In this document: one piece after another, positions 45,114-56,976 of the stretch | Layout of the letters: the number at the start of each line of letters is the position of its first letter | Position numbering within the stretch: the stretch's first letter is position 1 | Assembly: GCF_002157685.2 (NCBI RefSeq) | Contig: NZ_AP026738.1 | Location: 2,418,001 to 2,482,000 of the forward strand | DNA: 64,000 nt | DNA from: Comamonas thiooxydans | Lineage (GTDB): Bacteria > Pseudomonadota > Gammaproteobacteria > Burkholderiales > Burkholderiaceae_C | Reading direction: 5' to 3' | Translations under genes and position numbers: made by a program | The notes under the pieces: model-generated | The model's input: only the letters and a program-made list of their open reading frames with translations | Database searches by the model: none | Told to the model about the DNA's origin: nothing

Positions 45114-45163
45114 TTTTGATAGCTGCCGGCGCTTGTGTATCAAGCGATGCAAGGTATTTTTGT
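45114..45163 (-). repeat. Dispersed hairpin-type repeat between selA and selB
   Basis: TTTTGATAGCTGCCGGCGCT...ATCAAGCGATGCAAGGTATTTTTG lies in the 96-bp gap between the selA stop and the selB ATG. It aligns by eye with the copy at 59810-59858, including the central inverted portion and the T-rich 3' end. The orientation given is arbitrary. It interrupts what is otherwise a compact selA-selB operon. Confidence 0.6.
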
Positions 45164-45196
45164 ATAAATCCCGGGGGGCGAGGCCATGGGACTGCC

Positions 45197-46636
45197 TCAG
45201 GCCAGTTGCGGCAGCTGCGCGGCAAACAGGGCTTGTGCCGGGTGTTCGAGGCAGCGCAGATCCAGCCACAGCGCATCGTCATGCAGTCGCCCGATCACGG
45301 GCCGGGGCAGGGCACGAAAGCGCGCTTCGAGCCGGGTCAGCTGGCGACCCGCCTGTTTGCCGCTGGCCGGATAGATCCTTAGGCCGAAGCTGGGCAGATT
45401 TTCCACGGGCAGGGCGCCGCTGCCGATCTGGCTGTTCATGGCTGCGGTTTCCACCACATAGTCCTGGCCCAGTGCCTGCTGCAGCAGAGGCTGCAGCTGC
45501 TCTGCCTGGGTCTGCATGTCGGTGGCCTGGCGCGTGAACAGGCGCAGCGTGGTCAGCTCCTGGGCGAGCTTTTCGGGGTTCAGATACAGGCGCAGAGTGG
45601 GCTCCAGCGCCGCCAGCGTGATCTTGCCCACGCGCAGCGCGCGCTTGAGCGGGTTTTTCTTGATCTGGGCAATCAGCTCCCGCTTGCCGACGATGATGCC
45701 GGCCTGCGGGCCGCCCAGGAGCTTGTCGCCGCTGAAGGTGACGATGTCGGCACCAGACTCGACCGTCTCGCGCACCGTGACCTCATAGGGCAGTCCCCAG
45801 TCGCGCATGTCGATCAGCGTGCCGCTGCCCAGGTCGACAATCATGGGCAGGCTGCTGTCGTGCGCAATGCGGGCGACATCGGCATCGCTCACCGCCTTGG
45901 TGAAGCCGGTGATGGCGTAGTTGCTGCAGTGCACCTTCATGAGCGCGGCCGTGTTCTCGCCTATGGCCTCTGCATAGTCTTTCTCATGCGTGCGGTTGGT
46001 GGTGCCGACTTCGACGAGCCGGGCGCCGGCGCGGGTCATGACATCGGGAATGCGGAAGGCGCCACCGATTTCCACCAGCTCGCCACGCGAGACCACGACT
46101 TCCCGGCCCGTGGCCATGGTGGACAGCACCAGCAGCACGGCAGCGGCGTTGTTGTTGACAACGGTCGCGGCTTCAGCGCCGGTCAGCTCGCAGATCAGAG
46201 ACTCGACCAGGTCGTCGCGATCGCCGCGGCCGCCGTCCTCGAGGTCATATTCCAGATTGGCCGGGGAGCTCATGGCCTGCACCACGGCATCAATGGCAGC
46301 CTGCGGCAGCAGGGCGCGGCCCAGATTGGTATGCAGCACCGTGCCGGTGAGGTTGAAGACAGGCTGCAGACGTGGCGCGAACCGGGCTTGAAGCTGGCGC
46401 TGCGCGGCCTGGACGATGCTGGCGATGTCGGCCTGCACGCTCTGGCCGGGCTGATCGCCAGCGCCCAGAAGCTGCTGGCGCAGCTCCGTCAGCACATCGC
46501 GTACAGCCTTGGTGCAGGCGTCCAGGCCATAGGACTCGCGCAGCACCTGCATCTCGACCGCGAGCAAGACCTTGTCCACGGCGGGAAGCTGAGAGGGGTG
46601 CGAAATTTCGGGGGCAGTCGCTGCGGTATTGCTCAT
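45197..46636 (-). CDS. selA: L-seryl-tRNA(Sec) selenium transferase SelA
   Basis: 479-residue PLP enzyme that converts Ser-tRNA(Sec) to Sec-tRNA(Sec) with selenophosphate. The PLP lysine is in FSGDKLLGGPQAG (about Lys305); other blocks are FNLTGTVLHTNLGRALLP, NNNAAAVLLVL, RGELVEIGGAFRIPDVM and EVGTTNRTHEKDY. The ATG at 46636 (MSNTAATAPE) gives the family N-terminus; the in-frame extension further upstream runs through the fdhE terminator and is not real. selB follows. The selenophosphate supplier selD is not in the window. Confidence 0.96.
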   Translation of the reverse strand: MSNTAATAPEISHPSQLPAVDKVLLAVEMQVLRESYGLDACTKAVRDVLTELRQQLLGAGDQPGQSVQADIASIVQAAQRQLQARFAPRLQPVFNLTGTVLHTNLGRALLPQAAIDAVVQAMSSPANLEYDLEDGGRGDRDDLVESLICELTGAEAATVVNNNAAAVLLVLSTMATGREVVVSRGELVEIGGAFRIPDVMTRAGARLVEVGTTNRTHEKDYAEAIGENTAALMKVHCSNYAITGFTKAVSDADVARIAHDSSLPMIVDLGSGTLIDMRDWGLPYEVTVRETVESGADIVTFSGDKLLGGPQAGIIVGKRELIAQIKKNPLKRALRVGKITLAALEPTLRLYLNPEKLAQELTTLRLFTRQATDMQTQAEQLQPLLQQALGQDYVVETAAMNSQIGSGALPVENLPSFGLRIYPASGKQAGRQLTRLEARFRALPRPVIGRLHDDALWLDLRCLEHPAQALFAAQLPQLA

Positions 46637-46661
46637 GGCCAAGGTGTGTCGGGTCGTCGAA

Positions 46662-46696
46662 AAAATGAAAAAGGCGGCAGGAGTTCCTGCCGCCTT
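46662..46696 (-). terminator. Intrinsic terminator after fdhE, before selA
   Basis: AAGGCGGCAGG (46671-46681), loop AGTT, CCTGCCGCCTT (46686-46696) form an 11-bp perfect stem. On the minus strand the stem is followed by TTTTTCATTTTTT (46658-46670 region). It ends the fdnGHI-fdhE transcript 30 bp after the fdhE stop and lies just 26 bp before the selA ATG. selA must therefore rely on read-through or on a promoter inside this short gap. Confidence 0.88.
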
Positions 46697-46725
46697 CATT
46701 ATGGTGGCGGTTGGAGCCGGCAGGT

Positions 46726-47691
46726 TTACGCCGCAGGGTCCACCAGTTCGTGATCGGCCTCGCCTTGCTGCTCTTCGGCCACGGCCACAAACAACAGAGG
46801 ATTGGCGCTGGCGCGCTGGAACTGGGTCTCGCTCATCAGCAGATCCAGCATCAGGCTGGCCAGATCGTCGACGAGGGGTTCGACCATGGGGTTCTTTTCC
46901 TGATTCACGATCTTGCGGTAGCTGCCGCATTCGTCGCAGGTCTCGGCCAGAACTTCTTCGCCCGAACCGTCAATGCCCTGGTAGTGGATGCCCTTGGTCG
47001 ATTCGCAGTGCGTGCACTTGACGCGAACCATATGCCATTCGCAGGCACAGGTGCCGCAATGAGCGTAACGGTGACCGGCCACTTTGCCGCCAATGCGGAT
47101 GACGCTGGCCACAGGCTCGCTGGCGCAGACGGGGCAGATGCTGGCGGGGTCGGTGTAGGGAACGTCGCGGCCACTGAGGCTGGCCGAGCGCTTGGCAAAG
47201 GTCACTTGCAGCGCAGCCATGATGAAGGGAGCCATGCCCACGTGGCGGGCGGCGACTTCCTTTTGCAACAGCTTTTTGGCAATGTCTTCACGGGTCTCGG
47301 GAGTCAGTGCACGCAGCTCCTTGAGCAGAGGCTGCAGCGGTGCAGGCAGGCCTTCGCTACCCTGCAGCGTGTCGAGCATATTGTCCAGTACGGCTTGCCA
47401 GGCGGGATCGATGGTGTCCACTGCGGGCAGCAGGGGCATGGAGTGCTCCTGAGCACGCGCCATGAGTTCGGCATCGGGCGCAGATATCTCGATGGTGGCG
47501 GCAGCCTTGTGCTGCGCATCCATGATCTGGGCCACAAACAGCAGATAGTCTGCAATGGGATTGCCGTTGGCCAACTGGCGCAGGCGTGCAGCGCGTTCGG
47601 CGAACAGACTGCTTACCTGGGGCAGCAAGATGCGGGGAAAGCTGGTGTGATCCAGTGCTTCGATTTCACCGGGTTGAAGAATGCGTTGCAT
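46726..47691 (-). CDS. fdhE: Formate dehydrogenase accessory protein FdhE
   Basis: 321-residue cytoplasmic protein needed to assemble and export respiratory formate dehydrogenase. Four CxxC pairs are visible in the C-terminal half: CPVCASE (near 185), HCGTC, KCTHC and TCDEC (near 240), the FdhE rubredoxin-like iron site. The ATG at 47691 has GGAAACC upstream; a TTG at 47706 is in frame. It follows fdnI after a 67-bp gap with a strong hairpin and ends before an intrinsic terminator. Confidence 0.94.
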   Translation of the reverse strand: MQRILQPGEIEALDHTSFPRILLPQVSSLFAERAARLRQLANGNPIADYLLFVAQIMDAQHKAAATIEISAPDAELMARAQEHSMPLLPAVDTIDPAWQAVLDNMLDTLQGSEGLPAPLQPLLKELRALTPETREDIAKKLLQKEVAARHVGMAPFIMAALQVTFAKRSASLSGRDVPYTDPASICPVCASEPVASVIRIGGKVAGHRYAHCGTCACEWHMVRVKCTHCESTKGIHYQGIDGSGEEVLAETCDECGSYRKIVNQEKNPMVEPLVDDLASLMLDLLMSETQFQRASANPLLFVAVAEEQQGEADHELVDPAA

Positions 47692-47713
47692 TGACAGGGT
47701 TTCCAAATGAATC

Positions 47714-47745
47714 AGCCGCCGAGCGCCGATAAACGCTTGGCGGCT
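47714..47745 (-). other. Intercistronic hairpin between fdnI and fdhE
   Basis: AGCCGCCgAGCG (47714-47725) and CGCTtGGCGGCT (47734-47745) form a 12-position stem with one G-U pair and an 8-nt loop. There is no U-run, so it is more likely an mRNA-stabilising structure than a terminator. It would protect the fdnGHI message 3' end or tune fdhE levels. Confidence 0.65.
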
Positions 47746-47773
47746 GGGTTGTTAGGGGAGAGGACTAAAAACC

Positions 47774-48400
47774 TTAGTCGTTGTCACCCGTCATCTTGCG
47801 GTACCAGCCGCGGTGGTGTTGCTTGGCCCAGGCTCGCGTTACTGTGCCATAAAGCATGGCGCGAATGGTGCCACGAGTCCAGATGGCCGCATACACGTGC
47901 ATGATGATCAGACCGATCATCCACACGGCAGCGATGGCGTGAACCACCGAGGCCGCTCGCACCACGTTGACCGGCAATGTCCACCAAGCGCGCCACATCA
48001 GAAAGCCGGTGATCACGATCAGCAGCATGCCGATTACCAAGCCCCAGAACAACAGCTTCTGACCACCGTTGTACTTGCCCTGTTCGGGCATGTCGTGGTC
48101 GTCGCCATCGATCATCTTGTTGACGTTCTTGAGCCATTCGATGTCGCGCGGCTCAACGATGTTGAGCTTGGCAAAACGGCAGGCCATGATGACGAAGAAT
48201 GCACCCATGACAACCCCGATGTAGGGGTGCAGGATGCGGGTCCAGGGACCGCCACCGAACAGATTGGTCAACCAGAAGAAGGCCGGGTGAAAGAACGCCA
48301 GACCGGACAGGGCCAGCAAGATGAAGCAAATGCCTACCACCCAGTGGTTGGCGCGCTCCGATGCGTTGTAGCGCACGAGGTCGCGAGGATTGCGTTTCAT
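47774..48400 (-). CDS. fdnI: Formate dehydrogenase-N gamma subunit, cytochrome b556
   Basis: 208-residue inner-membrane diheme cytochrome b that passes electrons from the FdnGH dimer to quinone. There are four membrane helices (about 20-40, 55-75, 115-135, 152-175), with conserved His in [17 protein letters not shown] and in [15 protein letters not shown]. The ATG overlaps the stop of fdnH (ATGA, 48397-48400). Length matches FdnI (about 217 in E. coli). Confidence 0.95.
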   Translation of the reverse strand: MKRNPRDLVRYNASERANHWVVGICFILLALSGLAFFHPAFFWLTNLFGGGPWTRILHPYIGVVMGAFFVIMACRFAKLNIVEPRDIEWLKNVNKMIDGDDHDMPEQGKYNGGQKLLFWGLVIGMLLIVITGFLMWRAWWTLPVNVVRAASVVHAIAAVWMIGLIIMHVYAAIWTRGTIRAMLYGTVTRAWAKQHHRGWYRKMTGDND

Positions 48401-49326
48401 TTGCCGTTCTCCTTGTTCAGCGCTTCGGCGTCCTTGCGTTCCATTTCATCCTCAAGGTCCTTGGACACGTCGTTGGGTCCCTTGGTGACGTAGTGGAACA
48501 GGCTTCCGATTGCAGCTGCACCCAGTGCGGCCATGGCCAGAGGCTTGGCTACACCCTTCCACAGCGACACCATGGGGCTGATGGACGGATCGTCCGGCAG
48601 GCCCTTGTACAGCGAAGGTTTGTCCGCGTGATGCAGAACGTACATCACGTGCGTGCCACCCACGCCTTGCGGGTCGTAGAGGCCTGCCTTTTCGTAGCCG
48701 CGTTCCTTGAGGTCCACGACACGGCGGGACGCTTGCTCCTGCATGGCTTCCTTGGTGCCAAACTGGATAGCACCCGTGGGGCAGGTCTTGACGCAAGCGG
48801 GTTCCTGGCCAACAGCCACGCGATCCGAACACAAGGTGCACTTGTACGCCTTGTTGTCCTTCTTGGAGATGCGCGGAATGTTGAACGGGCAGCCCGTGAC
48901 GCAGTAGCCGCAGCCCACGCACTGGTCTTGCTGGAAGTCCACGATGCCGTTGGCATATTGGACGATGGCGCCAGGCGAGGGGCAGGCCTTCAGGCAGCCT
49001 GGGTCTTCGCAGTGCATGCAGCCGTCCTTGCGGATCAGCCATTCCAGGTTGCCTGTGGCTTCGTTTTCGTACTCGGCAAAGCGCATCACGGTCCAAGACT
49101 CCGACGTCAGATCCGTCGGGTTGTCGTAGACGCCAGCGGCCACTGTGCCGATTTCGTCGCGAAGGTCGTTCCACTCCATGCAGGCGGTCTGGCAAGCCTT
49201 GCAGCCGATGCATTTGGAGACGTCGATCAGCTTGGCGACTTCACCCGCGTGCGCACCGCGTGCGCTCGGTGAGGGGGTTGTCGTGGCCGAACGGCGTTTG
49301 ATATCGAGAGACATGGTTGAGGACAT
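48397..49326 (-). CDS. fdnH: Formate dehydrogenase-N beta subunit, 4x[4Fe-4S]
   Basis: 309-residue iron-sulfur subunit. Four ferredoxin-type clusters are ligated by [35 protein letters not shown] and CTLC...CVKTC. A single C-terminal membrane helix (about 258-280, [18 protein letters not shown]) anchors it to the periplasmic side. The ATG at 49326 has AGGAGCC eight bases upstream. It lies 12 bp after fdnG and overlaps fdnI by four bases, all one operon. Confidence 0.95.
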   Translation of the reverse strand: MSSTMSLDIKRRSATTTPSPSARGAHAGEVAKLIDVSKCIGCKACQTACMEWNDLRDEIGTVAAGVYDNPTDLTSESWTVMRFAEYENEATGNLEWLIRKDGCMHCEDPGCLKACPSPGAIVQYANGIVDFQQDQCVGCGYCVTGCPFNIPRISKKDNKAYKCTLCSDRVAVGQEPACVKTCPTGAIQFGTKEAMQEQASRRVVDLKERGYEKAGLYDPQGVGGTHVMYVLHHADKPSLYKGLPDDPSISPMVSLWKGVAKPLAMAALGAAAIGSLFHYVTKGPNDVSKDLEDEMERKDAEALNKENGK

Positions 49327-49338
49327 CAGCGTGGCTCC

Positions 49339-52300
49339 TTAGATCTTTTCCACCTTCACGAGGAAGGTCTTGGATTCAGGGGTCAAGCTGTTACCGTCAC
49401 CCACGGAGGCTGTCAGGTTGTTCGCCAGATAGCCCTTGCGTCCCGTTGTGGAGAAGCCCCAGTGAATCGGCACACCCACGTGATGGATGGTCTTGCCATC
49501 GATCTTCATGGGCTTGATGCGCTTGGTCACCACGGCCACGGCCTTCACGAAACCGCGCTTGGACGAAACCTTGACCTTCTGGCCGGTCTCTATGCCCAGT
49601 TCCTTGCCCAGTGCCTCACCGATTTCCACGAACTGCTCGGGCTGAACGATGTTGTTCAGCTGAACATGCTTGGTCCAGTAGTGGAAGTGCTCGGTCAGGC
49701 GGTAGGTCGTGCCTACATGCGGGTAGTCCTTGGGGTCGCCTTGGGTGCCCTTGGCGGTTTCCAGGATGCGTATCACGGGGCTGATGACGGCCTGCTTGTT
49801 GTTGGGGTACATGGGGTTGTAGCCCAGCGGGTTGTCAAACGCCTCGTAATGCGTGGGGAACGGACCTTCTGCCATGCCCTTGCGAGCAAACAGGCGGGCC
49901 ACCCCTTCGGGGTTCATGATGAAGGGATTGATCACCTCGGGATCCAGGCCCACGGCCACGTCCGGCACGTCCGCTCCGCCCCATTGCTTGCCGTTCCACT
50001 TGATCAGCACACGTTCTGGGTTGAAGGGCTTGCCCTGGCGGTCGCAAGACGCGCGGTTGTAAAGCACGCGGCGATTCGCCGGCCAGGCCCAGGCCCAGTT
50101 CAGCGTGTTGCCTATGCCTGTTGGATCGCTGTTGTCACGGCGAGCCATCTGGTTGCCGGAAGAGGTCCAGCTGCCAGCCCAGATCCAGCAGCCACCCAGG
50201 GTGGTGCCGTCATCGCGCATTTCGCCAAAGCCCGCCAACTGCTCGCCGGCCTTGCGGATGAGCTTGCTGGGGTCCTTGGGGTCGAACAGATCCACCAGCG
50301 CACGGCCGTTGTATTCCTTGGCCACTTCCTCGGAAGAGGGATGATCGGCTTCGGCGTAAGGCCAGTACAGGTTGGTGATGGGCTCGGAGAACTTGCCGCC
50401 TTCCTTCTGATAGAGAGCCTTCAGGCGCAGGTGCAGACCGGACATGATGGCAATGTCGGTCTTGGCCTCTCCTGGGGGCTCGGCAGCCTTCCAGTGCCAC
50501 TGCAGCACGCGCGAGGAGCTGACCACGGCACCGTCTTCTTCGGCGAAGCAGGTGGTAGGCAGGCGGAACACCTCGGTTTGAATCGAAGCCGAGTCCACGT
50601 CGTTGAATTCGCCGTGGTTCTTCCAGAATTCCGAAGTTTCCGTAACCAGCGGATCCATGATGACCAGGAACTTCAGCTTCTTGAGACCTTCGCGCACGCT
50701 GTTGCTGTTGGCCAGAGCCGCCAAGGGGTTGAAGCCTTGAGCGATATAGCCATTGACCTTGCCCTGCGTCATCATCTCGAAGATCTGCAGCATGTCGTAC
50801 TGCTTGTCCAACTTGGGCAGATAGTCGAACGCCCAGTTGTTTTCAGCAGTTGCAGCCGCGCCCCACCATGCCTTCATCAGGCTGACATGGAACTTGGGCG
50901 TGTTCGACCAGTAGTTCATCTGGCCGGGACGCAGCAGCTTGGGCGTTCGGGTGGCGATGTACTGGTTGTAGTCCTGTTCGGCTTCGTTTGGCAGCGTCAG
51001 GTACCCGGGAAGCGAAGCAGACAGGATGCCCAGGTCCGTCAGGCCCTGGATGTTGGAGTGGCCGCGCAGCGCGTTCATGCCGCCGCCAGCGATACCGATA
51101 TTGCCCAGCAGCAGCTGGATCATGGCACCGGTACGCAGAATCTGCGCACCCGTGGTGTGCTGAGTCCAGCCCAGTGCGTACAGGATGGTGGCAACACGGC
51201 CGGCTTCGGCGGTCGAAGCAAGCTTCTCGCACACGTGCAGGAATTTTTCCTTGGGTGTGCCGCAGATGGATTCCACCTTCTCGGGGGTATAGCCGGCGTA
51301 GTGCTTCTTGAGCCACTGATAGACGCAGCGAGGGTGTTCCAGAGTGGGGTCCACCTTCACGAAGCCATCTTCGCCCAGTTCGTAGTCCCACGACGCCTTG
51401 TCATAGGTACGCTTTTCAGGGTTGTAGCCGGAGAAAATACCTTCGTCGAACGCAAAGTCCTCGCGCACGATGAATGAGAAGTCCGTGTAGTTCTTCACAT
51501 ACTCGTGGTGGATCCTGTCGTTTGTCAGCAGGTAATTGATCACGCCACCGAGGAAGACGATGTCCGAGCCGGAACGGATCGGTGCATAGAAGTCAGCCAC
51601 GGATGCCGAGCGGTTGAAGCGCGGATCGACCACCATGAAGTGAGCCTTGTTGTGCTCCTTCGCTTCGGTCACCCACTTGAAGCCGCAGGGGTGTGCTTCG
51701 GCGGCATTGCCGCCCATGATCAAAATAACGTCCGCGTTCTTGATGTCGACCCAATGGTTCGTCATCGCTCCACGGCCAAACGTCGGGGCAAGACCTGCCA
51801 CCGTCGGGCCGTGTCAGACACGTGCTTGGTTATCGAGTGCAAGAAGGCCCCAGGAACGGGCCACTTTGTGCGTGATGTAGCCGGCTTCGTTGCTGGAGGC
51901 CGAAGCGGCCAGCATGCCGGTGGTCAGCCAGCGGTTGACCTTCTGGCCTTTTTCGTTGGTTTCAACGAAATTGGCGTCGCGGTCTTCCTTGAGCAGCTTG
52001 GCGATGCGGTTCAGTGCCTCGTCCCAGGACATGCGCTTCCACTCGGACGAGCCGGGGGCGCGGTATTCGGGGTACTTGAGGCGGCTGGGGCTGTGGACAA
52101 AGTCCAGCAGCGATGCACCCTTGGGACACAGCGTGCCGCGATTGACCGGATGATCAGGGTCGCCTTCCACGTGCATCACGGACAGGCGGGAGTTTTTCCC
52201 GCCGTCGCCCAGGGAGTACATGAGGATGCCGCAGCCTACGGAGCAGTAGGTGCAGGTTTGACGGGTTACGGTGGTGGCTGACAGTTTGTACTGTCGCACC

Positions 52301-52404
52301 TCAGCAAGGGCGGCTGTGGGTGAGAAGCCCATCAGCGCCAAGCTTGAACCCGCCAGAGTCGAACCAGTCACTTTCATGAACTGGCGTCTGGAGAATTGGT
52401 CCAT
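49339..52404 (-). CDS. fdnG: Formate dehydrogenase-N alpha subunit, selenocysteine-containing
   Basis: 1021-residue molybdopterin enzyme oxidising formate in the periplasm. It is read through an in-frame TGA at 51814-51816 (Sec197; context QARV-Sec-HGPTVAGLAPTFGRG, the FdnG signature). Upstream of it are the Tat signal SRRQFMK and a [4Fe-4S] motif CTYCSVGC with the fourth Cys in GTLCPKG. A SECIS hairpin follows at once. Length is near that of E. coli FdnG (1015). AAGG lies nine bases before the ATG at 52404. A gene caller that treats TGA only as stop will split it in two (49339-51801, 51814-52404). A G8 tract lies about 50 bp upstream. Confidence 0.97.
51771..51813 (-). promoter_or_regulatory. 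SECIS element for the fdnG UGA codon
   Basis: Starting right after the TGA, the mRNA can fold CACGGCC with GGCCGTG as the lower stem and GGCA-GGUCU-UGCC as the apical hairpin. The GGUCU apical loop is the SelB-binding feature of E. coli fdhF and fdnG SECIS. Distance from UGA to loop is about 17 nt, as required. This, with selA, selB and tRNA-Sec nearby, settles UGA as Sec. Confidence 0.92.
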
Positions 52405-52637
52405 TGTGGGGTACCTTTTCGTATGAACGCTTATGTGAAAGCAAATTTTACGGCCCCCCCCATTTTTGATAGCAGTTACAAACCCTTAATTCTTGAGTAA
52501 CGTTGAGCGACTTTGAGTTTTATGTTTCGTTTTTGTTTTTCTTAATGACGGCGATAGTTTTCAACCTGCACCTCTCAACCTATCAACTTTCAGCTCGAAA
52601 AGCCATCGGTCGGCAGGCCGAATTGAACAGAAAATTC

Positions 52638-53813
52638 CTAATCTGTGTCGCTTTTGCGTGTTTCGGCAGGAGGGGGCGCGACGGTGGGGACGGGGTCTTC
52701 TACCGGTTGTTGTGGATCGGCTGCTGTGCGCTTTTGCGCGATTTCCCGGTTCAGCAGTTTCTCCTCCTGCTCCTGCATGGTGGCAAACAACTCCCAGGCC
52801 GCCATGAACAGGGCGGCAATGGCCGGACCGAGCACAAAGCCCGAAAGACCGAACAAGGCCATGCCTCCCAGGGTGGAGATCAGAACCACATAGTCGGGCA
52901 TTTTGGTGTCCTTGCCGACCAGCAGGGGGCGCAACACGTTGTCCACCAGGCCGATGACCAGCACACCATAAGCAGCAAGGATCAGGCCTTTGGTGACGGC
53001 GCCCGTGGCCAGAAAGTAGATGGCCACCGGCCCCCAGACCAGACCAGCTCCCACTGCTGGCAGCAGCGACAGAAATGCCATGACTACTGCCCAGAGTACT
53101 GCGCCCTGAATGCCCAGAATCCAGAAAATCAGCCCCCCCAGCGCGCCCTGGGCGGCTGCAACGGCCAGATTGCCCTTGACGGTGGCCCGGATGACGGTAA
53201 TGAACTTGATGGCCAGCTCGCGCTTGTGTTCGGGCGCGAGCGGCGTGGCTGCCCAGATACGTGCGACCAACTCCTTGCCGTCACGCAGCAGAAAAAAGAT
53301 CAGGTAGAGCATGACGCCAAAGCCCACCACAAAGCCCAGGGTGTTCTGACCCAGCCCCACAGCCTTGGTGGCGGCGAGCTTGCTGGCCTGCAGGGCGATG
53401 TTGGAGAGCTTGGTCTGGATTTCCTCCAGAGTGCCCAGGTGCAGTTTTTCCATCCACGGCGTCAGCCAGGAGGGAAGTGCATTGAAGACTTGCTCCACGT
53501 AGCTGCCGGCGGACAGGTTGCCGCTGCTGATTCGATCGTAGATGGCGGCAGTCTCCTTGATGAGCGAGAGGCCTATCAGAGATAGCGGCAAAATGACCAT
53601 TACCAGACTAATTAGCAAGGTTGCCAACGCGGCCAGCGTGGGCTTGTTGGGCATGCGCATCAGCAGCTTGCGGTGCAGGGGGGCGAAGACGATGGCAAAC
53701 ACCACACCCCAGAAGATGGCTACGGCATATTCCTCTAGAACCAAGCCGAATCCTGCGGTCACTGCTATTAAAAGAAGAATGAATGCACGTTTGTGAAGCG
53801 GCAAAAGCGGCAT
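52638..53813 (-). CDS. AI-2E family transporter (PerM/UPF0118)
   Basis: 391-residue integral membrane protein with about eight hydrophobic segments; LLRDGKELVARI, AAAQGALGGLIFWILGIQGAVLWAVVMAFLSLLPAVGAGLVWGP and GLVDNVLRPLLVGKDTKMPD are typical of this family, whose members include an autoinducer-2 exporter and Na+/H+ antiporters. The substrate is unknown. The ATG at 53813 follows a weak ribosome site. It is on the same strand as fdnG but separated from it by 233 bp, and divergent from sucA. Confidence 0.88.
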   Translation of the reverse strand: MPLLPLHKRAFILLLIAVTAGFGLVLEEYAVAIFWGVVFAIVFAPLHRKLLMRMPNKPTLAALATLLISLVMVILPLSLIGLSLIKETAAIYDRISSGNLSAGSYVEQVFNALPSWLTPWMEKLHLGTLEEIQTKLSNIALQASKLAATKAVGLGQNTLGFVVGFGVMLYLIFFLLRDGKELVARIWAATPLAPEHKRELAIKFITVIRATVKGNLAVAAAQGALGGLIFWILGIQGAVLWAVVMAFLSLLPAVGAGLVWGPVAIYFLATGAVTKGLILAAYGVLVIGLVDNVLRPLLVGKDTKMPDYVVLISTLGGMALFGLSGFVLGPAIAALFMAAWELFATMQEQEEKLLNREIAQKRTAADPQQPVEDPVPTVAPPPAETRKSDTD

Positions 53814-54033
53814 GCGAATCCTTGTTTATGGAGTTCCCGCAATGTAAGCGAGTCCCAGGGGTGTAAACATCTTGTCTTTTATAAGACCAAGACTTTGAAC
53901 AGTGGCACAATGGCTGCCGCAACTCAAGGCCCTTCCCCAGCCACAGTCGCATCCGCCAATCGGTACAGCCGTGTCGCGGGAGGTTCTACAAACCAGCTAA
54001 TGCTTTCCGAAGGAAAGCGGAGGTCAGCGAGAT

Positions 54034-56913
<2,880 letters not shown>

Positions 56914-56976
56914 TACAGGCGACACCCCCTGTCCGAGGACAGGGGGCACAAGAAACATCTTTGGAAAGAATTCAAA

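Noticed and set aside
46637..46930. N-terminal extension of SelA
   Set aside because: It would run through the fdhE terminator and the 3' end of fdhE in another frame, and SelA homologues begin at the ATG at 46636.
51801..51816. Apparent nonsense mutation or pseudogene in fdnG
   Set aside because: The TGA is at the conserved Sec position, is followed by a good SECIS hairpin, and the Sec machinery is adjacent. It is programmed, not decay.
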